Assembly: GCA_949361645.1 (NCBI GenBank) | Contig: OX442425.1 | Coordinates: forward strand, 6,513,622 to 6,577,621 | Length of the DNA stretch: 64,000 bases | Source of the DNA: Spongilla lacustris | Lineage: Eukaryota; Porifera; Demospongiae; Spongillida; Spongillidae | Reading direction: 5' to 3' | Program-made: the position numbers and the translations under genes | Shown here: positions 1-11,679 of the stretch, piece by piece | How positions within the stretch are numbered: position 1 is the stretch's first letter | Layout of the letters: every line of letters starts with the position of its first letter | The notes under the pieces: generated by a model | Seen by the model: only the letters and a program-made list of their open reading frames with translations | Told to the model about the DNA's origin: nothing | Database searches by the model: none

Positions 1-430
1 CATGGCAGAGGGTAGGGGCGTTACTCTGACACCCGTCAATAGTCAGCATAGGCTCAGAGGTCAGCATAGGCTATACAATAGCCCATTGCCTGTCCACCCG
101 TAGAGAACTAATGAAGGTTAAAGTAGTTAACCGCAGTTTATGGCCAGGGTGGTGTACCCTTACCAAACCGCTGGGCGCATCATTTATGTATATGTGGTGC
201 CAGGTCTGTTCCGCACCTCCGTCTCCATCGTCTGTGACAATGTGGTACAGTTGTAGCAGGGCATCCGCCCACCTTATGACAAAGTAGGAGTGGATCCTCA
301 CGCACAACCTCACCACCCCATGGGGAGGGGTGTTGCTCTGATCGACACTGTCTAAAGGTCAACATAGGCTCAGAGGTCAGCATAGGCTATACCATAGAGA
401 TTTCACGTCTCCCCCGTAGAGAATTAACTA
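1..430. repeat. Tandem duplication of about 315 bp
   Basis: Two diverged copies of one block lie at about 1-125 and 318-430. Both hold a (A)GGGG(C/T)GTT(A/G)CTCTGA stretch, then the pair GTCA(G/A)CATAGGCTC and AGAGGTCAGCATAGGCTATAC, and then a CCCGTAGAGAA stretch. No coding exon was recognised. The block is cut by the window edge, so the full number of units is unknown. Confidence 0.6.
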
Positions 431-1146
431 TCTAACAGGAACTCGTCTGGCTCCAAGTGAATGTTAATACCCCTTGATAGAATTATGGCTAGCCAAGAGG
501 AGAGTAGATTCTTTAACCTTGGTCATTTACATTCAAATTGCATGCTATTCACTTGCCATAGTATATGCAATGCAATTTTGGGACTCGAAGGCTCCAATCA
601 TACTTTTCTCACCAACTTTCTGTATAAATGAAACTATTCCTGGAGCTCAGCACATGTAGACACTGTTAAAAGGTGCATTGAGCCAAAAATGTGGCCCCTT
701 GTCCATTATGAACAGAAACGGAATACTTGTGGTACACTGCATCTGTATGAATGAAATTATTATATTTAGTTACAAGTATGATTTGTTTATTATTTTACAA
801 AGAGCACATGATCATTCACATACAATGAACAGCCAATATCCTCTGTTTGTGTCTTTATGAGAAGTTTTTTTGGTCTATACTCTAAGCATGCAACAACAGT
901 TTCGTTTTTCATTGGCTAGATATAAATACTCTGTGGTATAACAGCAATCAAAGGCTGGATTGTGATCCATATAGCAATTATGTAATTCACTCCACATACT
1001 ATAAAACATATATGCTTTACCATATCAGTTTGTAAGTGCATGTACATGTCATGCCACTACTTGCCTTCTTGTACATATATGTGTATGCATGTTGCAATGA
1101 ATCAATCAATCAAAAAATTAATCTGTTTCATTTGTTCTGTTCATAG
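431..1146. other. AT-rich non-coding stretch upstream of an ankyrin exon
   Basis: I see no exon, RNA gene or element ends here. Short open frames are present but look like chance. A run of AATC units near 1100 sits about 45 bases before the splice acceptor at 1146. Confidence 0.5.
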
Positions 1147-1245
1147 AACAAAACATCTGCATTGCATGTGGCCAGTTGTGCTGGTCAAAAAGAAGCAATG
1201 AAGTTCTTTTTGGAACTAGGTGCTGATGTGAATCTACAAACAGAT
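1147..1245 (+). CDS. Ankyrin-repeat exon A (one 33-residue repeat)
   Basis: A 99-nt, phase-0 exon begins after the acceptor TCATAG and ends at the donor GTAAGT. Its 33 codons read as one ankyrin repeat, with the marks SALHVAS, then a GQKEAMKFFLELGADVNLQ-like helix and loop. Ankyrin repeats are helix-turn-helix-loop units that bind protein partners; the partner here is unknown. Six further exons with the same layout lie on this strand up to 23.9 kb, so this is probably one exon of a long multi-repeat protein. The intron start, GTAAGTCATGTGGTTTTTAA, is close to that after exons D and E, which suggests the exons arose by duplication of exon plus flank. The first exon and promoter are not in view. 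Confidence 0.75.
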
Positions 1246-1529
1246 GTAAGTCATGTGGTTTTTAATTACTGCAGGAATGAAATCAAAATCATTTGCAGTC
1301 TGTTATGTTTGTAAATGTATATAAACGATTAAAACTGGATTTAACATGTTTGTAAATGAAATCATGTACATGGACCATCACTACATGAGTTCCGCCATTT
1401 ACATGTATATGACTGACCAAACAGGAGCAACCAACCAACACACATGTGCAAGACATTACATCATAATGATACAATCTGTTACATAGCTCTCTCTCCTACG
1501 TCCTCGTATCCACTTAATGTGTAATGAAT

Positions 1530-3665
1530 TTGCCAAACCAGTCGATCTCTTTTCAGCGAATACCATCTCTGCTCTAGAGGGTTAGCAGTACCTTGCTCTG
1601 GGTCAACAAGTGTGGATGAACAATCTCAATCCGCTATATTTTCCTTGGTCATTTTCAGCCTCAGTGTTGTCTTCCACTTGAATCTCTTCAGGTGGCTGCC
1701 CAAAAATTCCAATATCTGGAGCCATGCCTCTCTTTGGTGCCTCATCATATTTTCTTCTATATCCAGATTGTCAGCTTTTGTAATTCAAAAACCCTGGAGT
1801 CCTTGGAAAGACAAAAGAAAGTAAAACAGATCCTGGCAAGGACCGTTATCAAGCAGCTTTCCGGTGCCACTTACATCTGATCCAGGACACAGCAAAGAAA
1901 AGGTGGTCCACTTTGATCACCTCAATCTTTGTGCAGTCAAGACAACACTCGAGTCATCTGTCAATGAACAGACCCCTATGCCACACTAATCACCTGTATT
2001 GAACCTTTCACCATGAACCTTTCTGTTATAGTATGCTTATACCTGACATTGTTTTGTCTTTTCCTAAATGTTATCAAACACATCTCCTAACCTCTTCTGT
2101 ACTTTGGGTAGAAGGATATATATATAGCCAGTAGAAGCATACACACTTGTGTTGTATGCAAAGCAGGCCAGCTTGACATGCCTATCCCAGGTGAAGTGGC
2201 AACCTTCAAATGCAGCAGCCAGGATCTCACAAGTGTATTCCTCTCTATCTCTCAATTACAAGGCAGGATGGTAGGGTGTAGTTCTGGTGTTCTGGATACT
2301 CATGGCTTTGCACAACTCAGTAATTATGTCTGATTCAAATTGTGGTCTCTGATCTGAATGGAGCTGCTCCGTGAATCTATTCTCACCACAGTATTCTTCT
2401 ACAAGGATTCTCGCTACAGGCTTAGCTTCCTGATTGGGAAGGGCTTATGTTGACATATAATACTTTGCGAAGTGACTTCTTACCACAAGGATGAATCGGT
2501 TGCCCTCTTTGGATCCCACAAATGGACCAAGGAAATCCATTGCAACCATCTACAATGTATGTATAGGGCTAAATAAAGCACTCTTTTTGGGTGCTTGACC
2601 TTTTCAGGCAGCAAAATCTTTGCAAGTGTGACAGCAGTTGGTCAATATGCAGTGTTTAGTCTTCTCCAATGTGACCTCGCTTGCACTTTCCTTGTATCAC
2701 CTTAAAACTGGTCCAATGTTATAATCCTGTAACTGGAAGCCAGAGATGTCCTTGTCTGATGCAGCCTAAGTAGTGCAACAGGTAACACTGCATTCCTATG
2801 TGCAGTGTGTGTTGTGTTGTACCATGTACAGGGCACTTGCATTGGTTGCACGAAATACGTGAGAGGGAATCAGCATTGCTATGACAGCGACCACTTCTCG
2901 ATCCAACTCGGAAGTTGGCCCTCTGGCTTTTTGATGTGAATCATGATCTGTTCGGAGGCAATAGGTCTGCTCAACAGGTATGAAACTTATTTGTGAACAC
3001 CACAACTGCCAGTAGCTTGCTCTGAGTCAAACACAATCGTTCTGCTTATCTTTACTGAGTAGTCTAGTGTCAAAACAAACAGGCTGTGTTTGCTGACATC
3101 TCTGTATCCAGGATGAATGGTTTGGAGCTGTCAGGGTATGCTAAAATGGGGATGGTTTAGTGCACTAAAAGGACTTTTGCAGCCCTTTGTCCACTTGAGT
3201 TCGTCTCCATTTCTGGAATGCTCATATGCAAAGGCTTGGCGACTTCAGTATACCCATGAATGAAATATCTGTAATAGTTTGCCAGACCAAGAAATCCTTC
3301 TAACTCCACCAAGCAGGTTGGTGTAGGCCATTCACTCACCAATTTTGATTTTTCCAGGTCAGGAGCTACTCCTTGATCGGAAACTATGTGTCACATCTTT
3401 CTGGAAGGACATTAATCTCTCTGGATTCAGTATGAGTCCTGCCGTGTGTAGTCTAGCAAGTGCCAGGCATGCCTAAGTTATCCAGGTGCCTAAGTTATCT
3501 AGGTGCTCCTCAAACATCTAGGTATACAAGGCACGATGATCGTTGTACACCAGCCCATACGAGATCCATGAGCCTTTGGAATGTGGCCGGAGCATTACAT
3601 AATCCAAACAGCTTTTTCAGTGGGTCTCATAATGCTATGGGTCCCATCCACTGCAGATCCCATTA
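1530..3665 (-). mobile_element. Decayed Ty3/Gypsy-type retroelement, partial
   Basis: Translations of the minus strand give pieces of a Gypsy pol polyprotein in several frames. From 3342 down: an RT connection segment with LEGFLGLANYYRYFIHGYTE and AKPLH. Near 2700-2560 there is a Cys-rich stretch like the integrase zinc region. Near 2550-2330 there are integrase core pieces (VAMDFLGPFVGSKEGNRFIL and LHSDQRPQFES). At 2255-2064 there is ACFAYNTSVYASTGY, the usual integrase tail motif. Stops and frameshifts interrupt all of it, so it is inactive. No LTR was recognised. It lies antisense in the intron after ankyrin exon A. The distal limit near 1530 is approximate. Confidence 0.7.
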
Positions 3666-3694
3666 GGTCCCTTGATGTTTTCTTAAGCCCTGCA

Positions 3695-4080
3695 GAATTG
3701 CATTGATGCAGATAATGAATACATTGATTCACTCCTACAAGCCTGGTATATGGATGATAGAGTCCATGCTAACCAACACCTGGCAGTCCTTTGTTTTTTA
3801 CAACTGATTGAGGAGCTGGGCCGTGCTTTGTGTACCCATATCAATTTCTCAAAATGGGAGATGTTTAGTAGGATGGGCAATATATCCTTTCCTCCTTTGG
3901 TAAAGTGTTCACTCTTGGCTAATCTTGACATCCTCTGGGGACCAATTGTACTGCTCTAAATTTATTGCAGACAAGTGTGCTGAATATAAACAGTTGCTTT
4001 CAGGGCTGATGGAGGTTGACCTTCAAGTAGCCGTTACCCTTCTATGTATGTCTGGTACCTTTTGCATAATGTTATTAAAA
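3695..4080 (+). mobile_element. R2-like retroelement fragment (RT palm region only)
   Basis: The frame gives DSLLQAWYMDDRVHAN, followed by LGRALCTHINFSKWEMFSR and LANLDI, then after a frameshift FIADKCAEYKQLLSGLMEVD. These match residues around 765-880 of the intact ORF at 51930-55718: FLDD motif C and the stretch after it. Both ends are missing, so this is a relic. It abuts the antisense Gypsy relic on its left. Confidence 0.7.
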
Positions 4081-4889
4081 ATTATATGATAAGTACTTAT
4101 CCTATAATTTTTCTCTTTGTGTAATTTGATTCATTTGAATTTATTATAATGACAATTAAAATTTAGCAACACATATTTCTCAATATACACTTACAATTCA
4201 TCCGCATCACATGACTTTGTGTTAGCACTACCATTGGTCAAAGTGAACCAACTACAATAAAAAGTGTTAGGCATATTTATCCCTGAATTGTTTCAAAACG
4301 AAGTATATAAAAAGAGTCGAGCTTGTCCCATCGTTTGCTGGAGTTGGACTTTAAGTCCAGTAATAGGGAACTGTTTTATCGATGCAGATGCCTTATTTTG
4401 AACTGTTTGCAAACTAGCTGTATTGCATTGTGCTAATTGTACGATTCAGAAGATTGCATGAAGATACTAAAATGAAGGCGGTATCTTAAGAGCACCTTTC
4501 TTAGGTTTTAATATGCAATCAAAACAAATGAGTTACATTAACTTATCTAAGTTATTCCTAGCTATTCGTTCATGGCTGAGGGCGTGGGTAATGTTGGGAT
4601 GAAAAGATCACCCCCAAACATTCAGCGCTTAACACAAATACATGTAGCTATCCAAATAACATCTTCTCGACGGAAACCTCGAACTGGAGTAAATTCAAAA
4701 TGGTGAGCAAGCTAGCAAGTCAATAAAAGAGAAGAACAGCTTTATCTATTGATTGCTGTGGTCAGACTCAGAGGTGACAAGGAGCCAGTTCGACTCTCCG
4801 ACTTGCGATGGTTCCCAAATCTGATGTCCTAACTTTTAAACTTGTACATGTATGAGACAACGGTCACAATAATAAAATTATAACATTAT
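4081..4889. other. Non-coding intron-like stretch
   Basis: Nothing recognised apart from ordinary AT-rich sequence. A weak tRNA-promoter-like pair (TGGTCAGACTCAGAGG near 4758 and AGTTCGACTC near 4786) was judged too poor to call. The last 40 bases become (AAT)-rich just before the R2-like copy starts. Confidence 0.4.
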
Positions 4890-7757
4890 AATAATGAATG
4901 CTGTGCTGCAGTTGCAATGGCAAGAGAGTGCTTTGTAGGGGCTGCTCCTGTGCTAAAGGAAAGAAAGGCTGCAACGACTGCTCTCCAGGAAGAAAATGTA
5001 AGTGCATGAACACTTCGATTGCAGCTCCTCAGATATCGTCGCAGCCGCTTCCCCATGTCTTATCGCCTTCGTGCTCATCAGTTGAGCATGCGTCATCTCA
5101 ACCCTCATTACCCATGCCTCCCCAACCTCTAGAGCATGATTCATCTTCCCTTCCACCGCAGCCACATCTCCCCTCTCAGCAGTTGGGTATAAACCTCTCA
5201 TCGCAGCCCGCAGCCGTGGACCTCCACATACCCCCCACTTCGTCTATTAGGTTACGCTTACGGCATCCTCTACCTAGATACCCGAGCATCAGTCTAGTGA
5301 ATTCCCAGAAGATTTGCAACTGCAACATGATCATGTACAGCTGCCACACACATAGCTGCCTCAATCACAGCTGCCGCAATCACAGCTGCCGCAATCACAG
5401 CTGCCAAGATCACAATCTCATCCTCGAGCCCAGCCCATGTCATCACCACCGATGACCGCTGATCCACACTTGCACCGTCATTGGCAGAGTCCTCGTTGAT
5501 CTCACATCCACGTTCCCCACTCAGACCTCTCACATTCGGATTTTTGCCTACATCCCCACTGGGTCCTTCATCCAGAGCCTCTGCAGGGACTGCCAATAGA
5601 AACCATCATCATCTTTCGCAATCCCAGGAGGTACTCAGTGTAGTCAATCAGTCCCAGTCAGGCTCTCAGATGTCTGTAACCACCAGACTAAACTCAAGAA
5701 AGCCTTGTCTGGTTGAGGGATGCTTGGAGATGATCGCCCCATCAATGTGGAAGGCCAATCTGATACTTCACGCACAGAATATCCTTCCATGAGATATATC
5801 TCTTGAATGGCTGCAGGAGCAGGATTCCTTTATTTGTCTACAGTGTCACCAGATAGTTGCCAATACTCGTTTTGGCTCTCATTCTGAGAAGTGCAGTGGA
5901 TCAAACAGAGGCCCTAGGTCTTCTGGAGTATCAGTTGCCTCCACCACAACCGCTCCTGGCCAAGGAATCAGTGAGGGGTCAGCTCCTGAGGCTTCACTCC
6001 CATCTTTTGAGGAAGTCTGTTGTTTGCAGTGTGCCACAATTCGTCACATACCTCAAAAAGACAGACCCTCATTTGCTCGGGATGCGTTGAGATCCATATG
6101 CGCATTCAACTCGAGGAGGCTTGGTTAAAACTATTCATGCTGCCAAAGTGTGTGTTACGGAGCATCTCATCGAGGTGGCCAACGTTATAAGTCTCATTCC
6201 ATTGAAGAGCTTTGCAGACAGTGGTCTGATGGCCACATAACTTCTCTATGACAATATCATGCCAGGAAGTCCAACTCCAAACAACCTAAGGAGCAAACCT
6301 GCAGACTGAACTTTCTTATCTGTCTCCTTTGTCTGCAGTTTCTAAGGCTAGAAGGATTACTGGGAAAGGCTTGCAAGGTCCTTACATCTTCAGGCATTGC
6401 CCCCAACATTCCGGAGACATGGAATTTGCTCCAGCAGAAACACCCTAAGGGCCCAATTCCTATACCCTACCTGATATCACTTTACCTCCAGGCCAGCCAC
6501 CCGAGTTTAACATCATGTCAGTTCTTCATTCATTCCCCAGGATAACTTCTTGTGGCCCCTTTGGGCTCCACATACAACATCTGATTGATGCTGCTGAGGT
6601 ACACTTGCCTATTTCCATCTGTAGTTCCCTTAGAGCTGTTGTCAATATCTTGGCAAGTGGCAAAGCTCCAATGCCAATATCCAGGTACCTGGCTGGTGGC
6701 TCAGTCACAGCATTGATCAAGAATATAGAGGATCTACCCTTGGACATCTGCCCTATTGCGGTTGGGGACGCAATGAGAAGACTGACAGGAAATGTCTCTG
6801 TATCCTCTTAAAAACCAAAGAAGCTTAATTTTTTTGTCCATTTCAGCTTGGTGTGGCATGTCCTGCAGGAGCTGATAAGATAAAGCATGGAGTGCGCCGA
6901 TGTGTTCAAGATCACTGGAATGATGATGACTTTGTGTTGTGTAAAATTGACTTAACTAATGCCTTCAAAATGGCATCTCACCAGACACTCCTTAAGGAAT
7001 GTGCTACTCACATCGCTGAACTTTTCTCCTGGGTTTACTGGTGCTATGGGCAGCACCCAAAATTATGGCACCCTATGGGAGTGTTAAATTCTGAACTTGG
7101 TGTTCAGCAAGGATCTAGATCCCTTGGGTCCACTGTTGTTCTCCTTGGTGCTACACAAGCTCATCCGCATGATCATTGAGGATATGGAATGCTCTCAACT
7201 TTTGTTTAATTCATGGTATGTAGACGATGGCGTTCTTTCAGGTACTAAGTCTGTAATAAGTAGGGTTGTTACTCTTATTCAGAAGCTGGGTCCCGCTCTT
7301 GGTCTCTGGATCAACCCTGCCAAATGTGAACTGTTCTCTCGCACTGTTTGACAGACTTCCCCCAGGAAATGAAGGTGTCCCACGAGCCAAACTTTGAAGT
7401 CCTTGTAACTCCAGTAGGAGATCCCATCTTTTTTGCAAAGTTTTTAGCACAAAGGCGTGCTAAGGCTGCTAAGTTGCTATCCCAGTTGGTTACTGTGAGC
7501 TCATTGGACCCACAAGTTGCACTCCTCCTCCTGCGTCATTGTGCAGGGTCCTGTAAATTAGTTCATCTTGCCCGTTCAACTCCACCCTCATTTATCTCTG
7601 ATGGGTTAGCATTGTTTGATGCTGATGTTCGTCGTTTTTTCCGAATGCACTGGAGTTGATACAGCTGACACAGAATGGTTGCAAGTTGCAAGTTCAACTG
7701 AGCCTTGGTAGGAAGGGGGGGCGGGGTCTTGGCCTTCATAGTCGTAATACCATCTGA

Positions 7758-8509
7758 TGAATCAGGACCCATGGTAGTGGGTCCTATGTAGGATTGGCTT
7801 CATGGGCGTGGTTTTCGATCGAGCGTTTTAAAATGGTAACGAAGTGTTGCCTTTACTCGCCAGCCCGCACATAATCCATCACAAACATGACTGATATGCA
7901 CATATAACTAAACAGTTCCGTTTATGTAGAGTGACAAGTCAGTACCAAAATTCCGCCATTTTATTTTGTTCTCCTCCTCCTCCGTCTTTCATTCATCACT
8001 TATAACTCGCGACAGAAACGTCGTAAGAAGACGAGATTAGCTTCAAAAAGTTGCAATTGATTTCCAAACATGCCCTTTCATACAAATAAGACCTAAAGTT
8101 GTTAGCTGGTGATGAAATGCCGTGAAATGACCCAAGCAGGTGCAATTCATTATCGGTGAAAATTCTAGGTTGCCTAGCAGCATGCAATATGACGCGTCTT
8201 AATTTACTGTTGCCAGGCTATGCACAATTCAGTAACGTATGCAGCTGCAAATGCGTTTAAAACAGGCGGTTGAGTCCGTTCTAATTCAGCAAAGGACCAA
8301 GCCGGCCAAAGAAAATGGCTTCAGCGTTAGCAAGGAGAACTCTGAGTTAAAGATATCCAAAGAACCAAGGTAGGCCTATCAATCAAATTTTTAAAGAGGC
8401 CTATATACTTAGACTACACACAAGAGGAATCTAAGCGTCCTATACATCGCAATGAATACACAAGCCATTTATTATATTGAACACTCCTGGCAGAGAAAAA
8501 TAAGGGGAA
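7758..8509. other. Insert within R2-like copy 2, unclassified
   Basis: R2-like coding similarity stops near 7757 (GLGLHSRNT) and resumes near 9775, with roughly 28 codons missing. This left part of the inserted DNA matches nothing else in the window. I saw no terminal repeats that would define it by itself. Confidence 0.4.
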
Positions 8510-8591
8510 CATGTAAATCAAAAACTTCTCTATAGAGAAAGTGATGGGTGTTATGTAGGATTGGTGGTGCAAAAAGCAAGGAAACAAGGTA

Positions 8592-9550
8592 GGGGAGGAG
8601 TGGGTTAGTTGAGCCACTTTTTAGGTTTAGGTTTATACTGCCTCTGAGGTTTGGTATTAAGCAGAGGTTAATACTCTGATGTAAAGGGGCATCACTTGGG
8701 TACATGTCATAGGAATGTTAGAGACTGGGGATGTACGTGAGAATAGGGACATTATTAAAAATCAACAGGTGTCAAATGGCACAATTAACCCAGCCAAGTG
8801 GGTTAGTTGTGCCAGGTACATGGGTCAGTTCAGCCATATGCTGTCTTCAGCCAAAGTTAGTTGCATTGCACAATAATTGCTAACATAAGTAGGTCTAGGC
8901 CTTATGTTGTCAAATCATTGATAAAAGCAAATTCATACACTAATGCATGACACTTTTTCAATGAGAGCTCTTGAAATTGATCGGCAAGTGTTTTTAATGT
9001 TATTCAAAGTCATTTTTCTATATAGAAATTAAAACAGAATACTTCTGAGATTGCTGCATAGCCAAATAAGCATAGCTCACTATTTCTATTACGTCAATCA
9101 ATAAATCATTTTAATGCCATACAATTGCAGCTAAAGCGTATGGCTCAACTAACCCCCTTTGCAAATGGCTCAACTAACCCCACTACTAACTTTTCCTGTA
9201 ACTACCGAAGTTGTATAAAAAGGAAGCAAAGTATATAATTTATTATAAACATAAATATAGCTGCATACATGTACTTTCAAACACCCAAGACTGAAACAAG
9301 AATATTGTCATTGTGTAGAAATTATGGGGGCACAAACCGTAAAAACAGAATTTCACTTTGATCGTCAAAATTCTTATTTTTGAATTTCATATTCTGATGA
9401 ATACTAAAACAAAATCCTAAAGTAGGACAAAAAGCTAGTCATAACACTTAATGCCAATATATGTTAACATAATTCAATTATGTTTCTTCATGGAGCTAAA
9501 ACAGGGGGTGGCTCAACTAACCCAGTGGCTCAACTAACCCACTCCTCCCC
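8592..9550. mobile_element. TA-flanked element with GGGGAGGAGTGGG termini
   Basis: It starts GGGGAGGAGTGGGTTAGTTG and ends with the reverse complement, CAACTAACCCACTCCTCCCC. TA lies on each side (8590-8591, 9551-9552). The inverted repeats are about 25-29 bp, and the TA target site is the Tc1/mariner-type signature. The inside has no long ORF. It repeats the end motif GGCTCAACTAACCC several times in both orientations (near 8800, 9150, 9165, 9510, 9530). It is a non-autonomous DNA element inserted in the palindrome centre of the surrounding MITE. Confidence 0.75.
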
Positions 9551-9552
9551 TA

Positions 9553-9682
9553 CAGTATGTTAAAGTGAGGTTTGGTAAGATCCTACAACTCACAGTCCTG
9601 AATTTGCAAATGAAGAAGCCTATTTGCAAATGTAGGACTGCTATAGTTGAATGATCCTACCAAACCTGACTTTAACATACTG
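9553..9682. mobile_element. 130-bp mariner-like MITE with TA target duplication
   Basis: The left end CAGTATGTTAAAGTGAGGTT and the right end (reverse complement CAGTATGTTAAAGTCAGGTT) form inverted repeats of about 31 bp with two mismatches. TA duplications lie at 9551-9552 and 9683-9684. It used the TA at the right edge of the element at 8592-9550, so it is the youngest layer. It is too short to code. Confidence 0.8.
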
Positions 9683-10734
9683 TACCTTGTTTCCTTGCTT
9701 TTTGCACCACCAATCCTACATACCACCTATCACTTTCTCGATAGAGAAATTTTTGATTTACTTGTACATGTATGCCTTGGAGTCGTTCAGTATTTTTAAC
9801 AGTACAGTCTCACCAGTGCATGCCATTTCAGGAGATCTTTTGCTTCATTCTAGCTATAGCCAAAAGGATCTCTTGACTAGGTTGGAAAACCATCAAATTG
9901 ATCAGCTGCTACTTCAGTCGTCCCCTGCCAACCATGCACGTTTGTTGTCTGTGTCCTCACACCACGCTGCAGCCTGGCTGTCAGTCGTTACTTCAGTGGG
10001 TCTTAACCTTCACCTTGAACCTGATGAGTTCCAGATTGCATTGAAATGGTGGCTTGGAATGGACACATCTTTGGGTTCTTGCTGTCCATACTGTCCTACT
10101 CACCAGCTAGACCCCCTAGGACACCATGCAGTGACATGTAAAGGTGGAGGGGATGTCGTTCTGCGCCACAACAGTTTGACGGATGCCTTTTCACAGTTCT
10201 GCCATTGAGCATGTCTGGGGGATTGTGGCTTAGGTGCAGACAAAAGACACAGTAATCCAGCTGATATTCTTGTACAGAACTGGATAATCGGTAAACCAGC
10301 AGCTTTTGACCTAACTGTAACCTCACCGCTTAATCTCACTACTTTAACAGAAGCGGGAGTTGCAAGAGGGTCTGCAGCTATGGCATCTGAAGTTCCGCAA
10401 GCATGGTGTGAATGATTGTAAGTGTGCAGAGCTTGGATGCGTTTGTATACCCTTAGCAGTTGAGACTTATGGTTGCTGGGGTGCAGAAGCCCAGTCCACC
10501 ATTTCTTGGCTAGCATCCCATCTGGCCACAAATCCAAGGCCATCACTACCATCTACCAACATCTCAATCTAACACTGGTGAGAGCAAATGCTCGAGCTTT
10601 ACTTTCACATTCAGGCTTTTTCAGGTCTGAGGGTGGAGTGTAACTTTGATATTTGCATGTTTTTCAAGTGGTGTATATGTATACTTGTAGCTGTAATAAC
10701 AATAGTTAGAACCAAACATGCAGACCAATAACCC

Positions 10735-10915
10735 AAAATGTCAACTGTTAGGGTGTGCCTGTTCACCTTGGCAGTAGAAACGAATGGCAACGAGGTGATG
10801 TTGGTCAAAGAACATTCTCCAGGCTTGCATCCCACCTTGTCATCAGCCAGTCGAGGCCAAAGGCATTAGTGATGGCGGACATATACGGCATGCTTAACCT
10901 TCATTTGTGAAAAGA
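10735..10915 (+). mobile_element. Second C-terminal fragment of the R2-like element
   Basis: Broken frames give GVCLFTLAVETNGN-like sequence, then FSRLASHLVISQSRPKALVM and ADIYGMLNLHL. These match the last 80 residues of the intact ORF (LGWRCVPLAVETY, LLATRLA, ISDMFGRLNITLV). It follows directly after the tail of copy 2 and holds only the 3' end, as expected of a 5'-truncated insertion. Confidence 0.65.
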
Positions 10916-11122
10916 ATGTCATTCATCCAACTGTGTATGTAGGAATTATAAATAATAATAATTATGGACGTGTTCATGTAAACTATTATGAATTTTAAAA
11001 AGAAATTCAAATGTGAACATTGTCCAATAATCACTAATACTCTTAATAAGATTGATATTGTAATTCTAATGTGTATTGAGACAACCACCAAATGTATGGT
11101 TATCATGATATTTCTATTACAG

Positions 11123-11221
11123 GATGGTGTGACACCATTAATTGCAGCAAGTTGTAATGGACATGTTGATGCATTGAAGTTACTCATTGCAAATAAAGCT
11201 GATGTCAATCTCACTGATAAG
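11123..11221 (+). CDS. Ankyrin-repeat exon B
   Basis: A 99-nt phase-0 exon with acceptor TATTACAG and donor GTATAC. The 33 codons begin DGVTPLIAASCNGHVDALKL and end ADVNLTDK, a near-consensus ankyrin repeat with TPLIAAS, NGH and ADVN. It is the best consensus repeat in the window with exon C. Same strand and phase as exon A, so splicing together keeps frame. The intron between A and B carries the R2-like copy 2 and its nested insertions. Confidence 0.85.
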
Positions 11222-11619
11222 GTATACATTGTATATCTACACATGTTAAAATGCATGCCAAATTATTTAGAAGTACACATGGCCATGCAATAGCAAAGCT
11301 CAATAGTTATTAAAATGCAAATAAAGCACAACAAAAAGCTAGATATGCTGGTACATTGTATGTTTTGATTGCGTTAATACTCCCCTGAAGATGTTATGAA
11401 TGCAATTATCAAAAACATCAATCCCATTATTCCATCTTAGCATGCATATTTGGATAGAGCGAGTGAATAGCTACAATGTAATGAGACTGCATAGACTTAG
11501 AAAGAGAGTGAGAGATCACTCATACTAACATACGAACCCATTTGATCAAATACTCAATTGGTTTAAGAGGTCTACTGCATTATATCTTTGTCACGATTTA
11601 AGAATAATGTACATAATTA

Positions 11620-11679
11620 TTAAAGGTTAAGTATGTATAGTCTGGGTACGTACCCAGACCATACATACTTGACCTTTCA
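11620..11679. repeat. 60-bp perfect-centre palindrome
   Basis: The left arm TAAAGGTTAAGTATGTATAG continues into TCTGGGTAC. The right arm is its reverse complement with no spacer (GTACCCAGACCATACATACTTG then ACCTTT). Each arm is about 30 bases with roughly two mismatches. It can form a cruciform in DNA or a hairpin in RNA. It may be a minimal foldback element. Confidence 0.85.

Larger units (their letters stand above)
8510..9772. mobile_element. Foldback MITE (outer element of a nested stack)
   Basis: The left arm at 8510-8589 (ACATGTAAATCAAAAACTTC to GCAAGGAAACAAGG) is the reverse complement of the right arm at 9685-9772 (CCTTGTTTCCTTGC to GATTTACTTGTACATGT), with few mismatches. Joined without later insertions, the centre would read AAACAAGGTACCTTGTTT, a perfect palindrome with a TA at its middle. 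Two more elements now occupy that centre. No protein is encoded. A related shorter foldback lies at 33766-33999. Confidence 0.8.
4890..10643 (+). mobile_element. R2-like retroelement copy 2, near full length but broken
   Basis: A degenerate copy of the ORF at 51930-55718, split by later insertions at about 7758-9774. In order: one CXC-like Cys cluster at 4904-5000 (CCSCNGKRVLCRGCSCAKG); a Pro/Ser/Gln-rich linker; C2H2-like finger near 5700-5780; RT fingers at 6515-6811; the motif A region ending ALTNAFKMAS-like at 6950; motif B near 7105 (GVQQG); motif C YVDDGVLSG near 7218; RT thumb to 7757. After the insertions come the thumb remainder, CCHC knuckle (CPYC...LGHHAVTC, about 10090-10140), GKPAAFDLTVTSPL at 10290-10330 and the CAELG...PLAVET tail, ending near 10643. 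Many frameshifts make it inactive. The 5' flank is AAT-rich, and a TAAATAATAATAATTA run lies at about 10950 on the 3' side. Confidence 0.85.

Noticed and set aside
4758..4800. tRNA or tRNA-derived SINE head
   Set aside because: A- and B-box-like strings are present, but they deviate from consensus, are too close together and no cloverleaf can be drawn.
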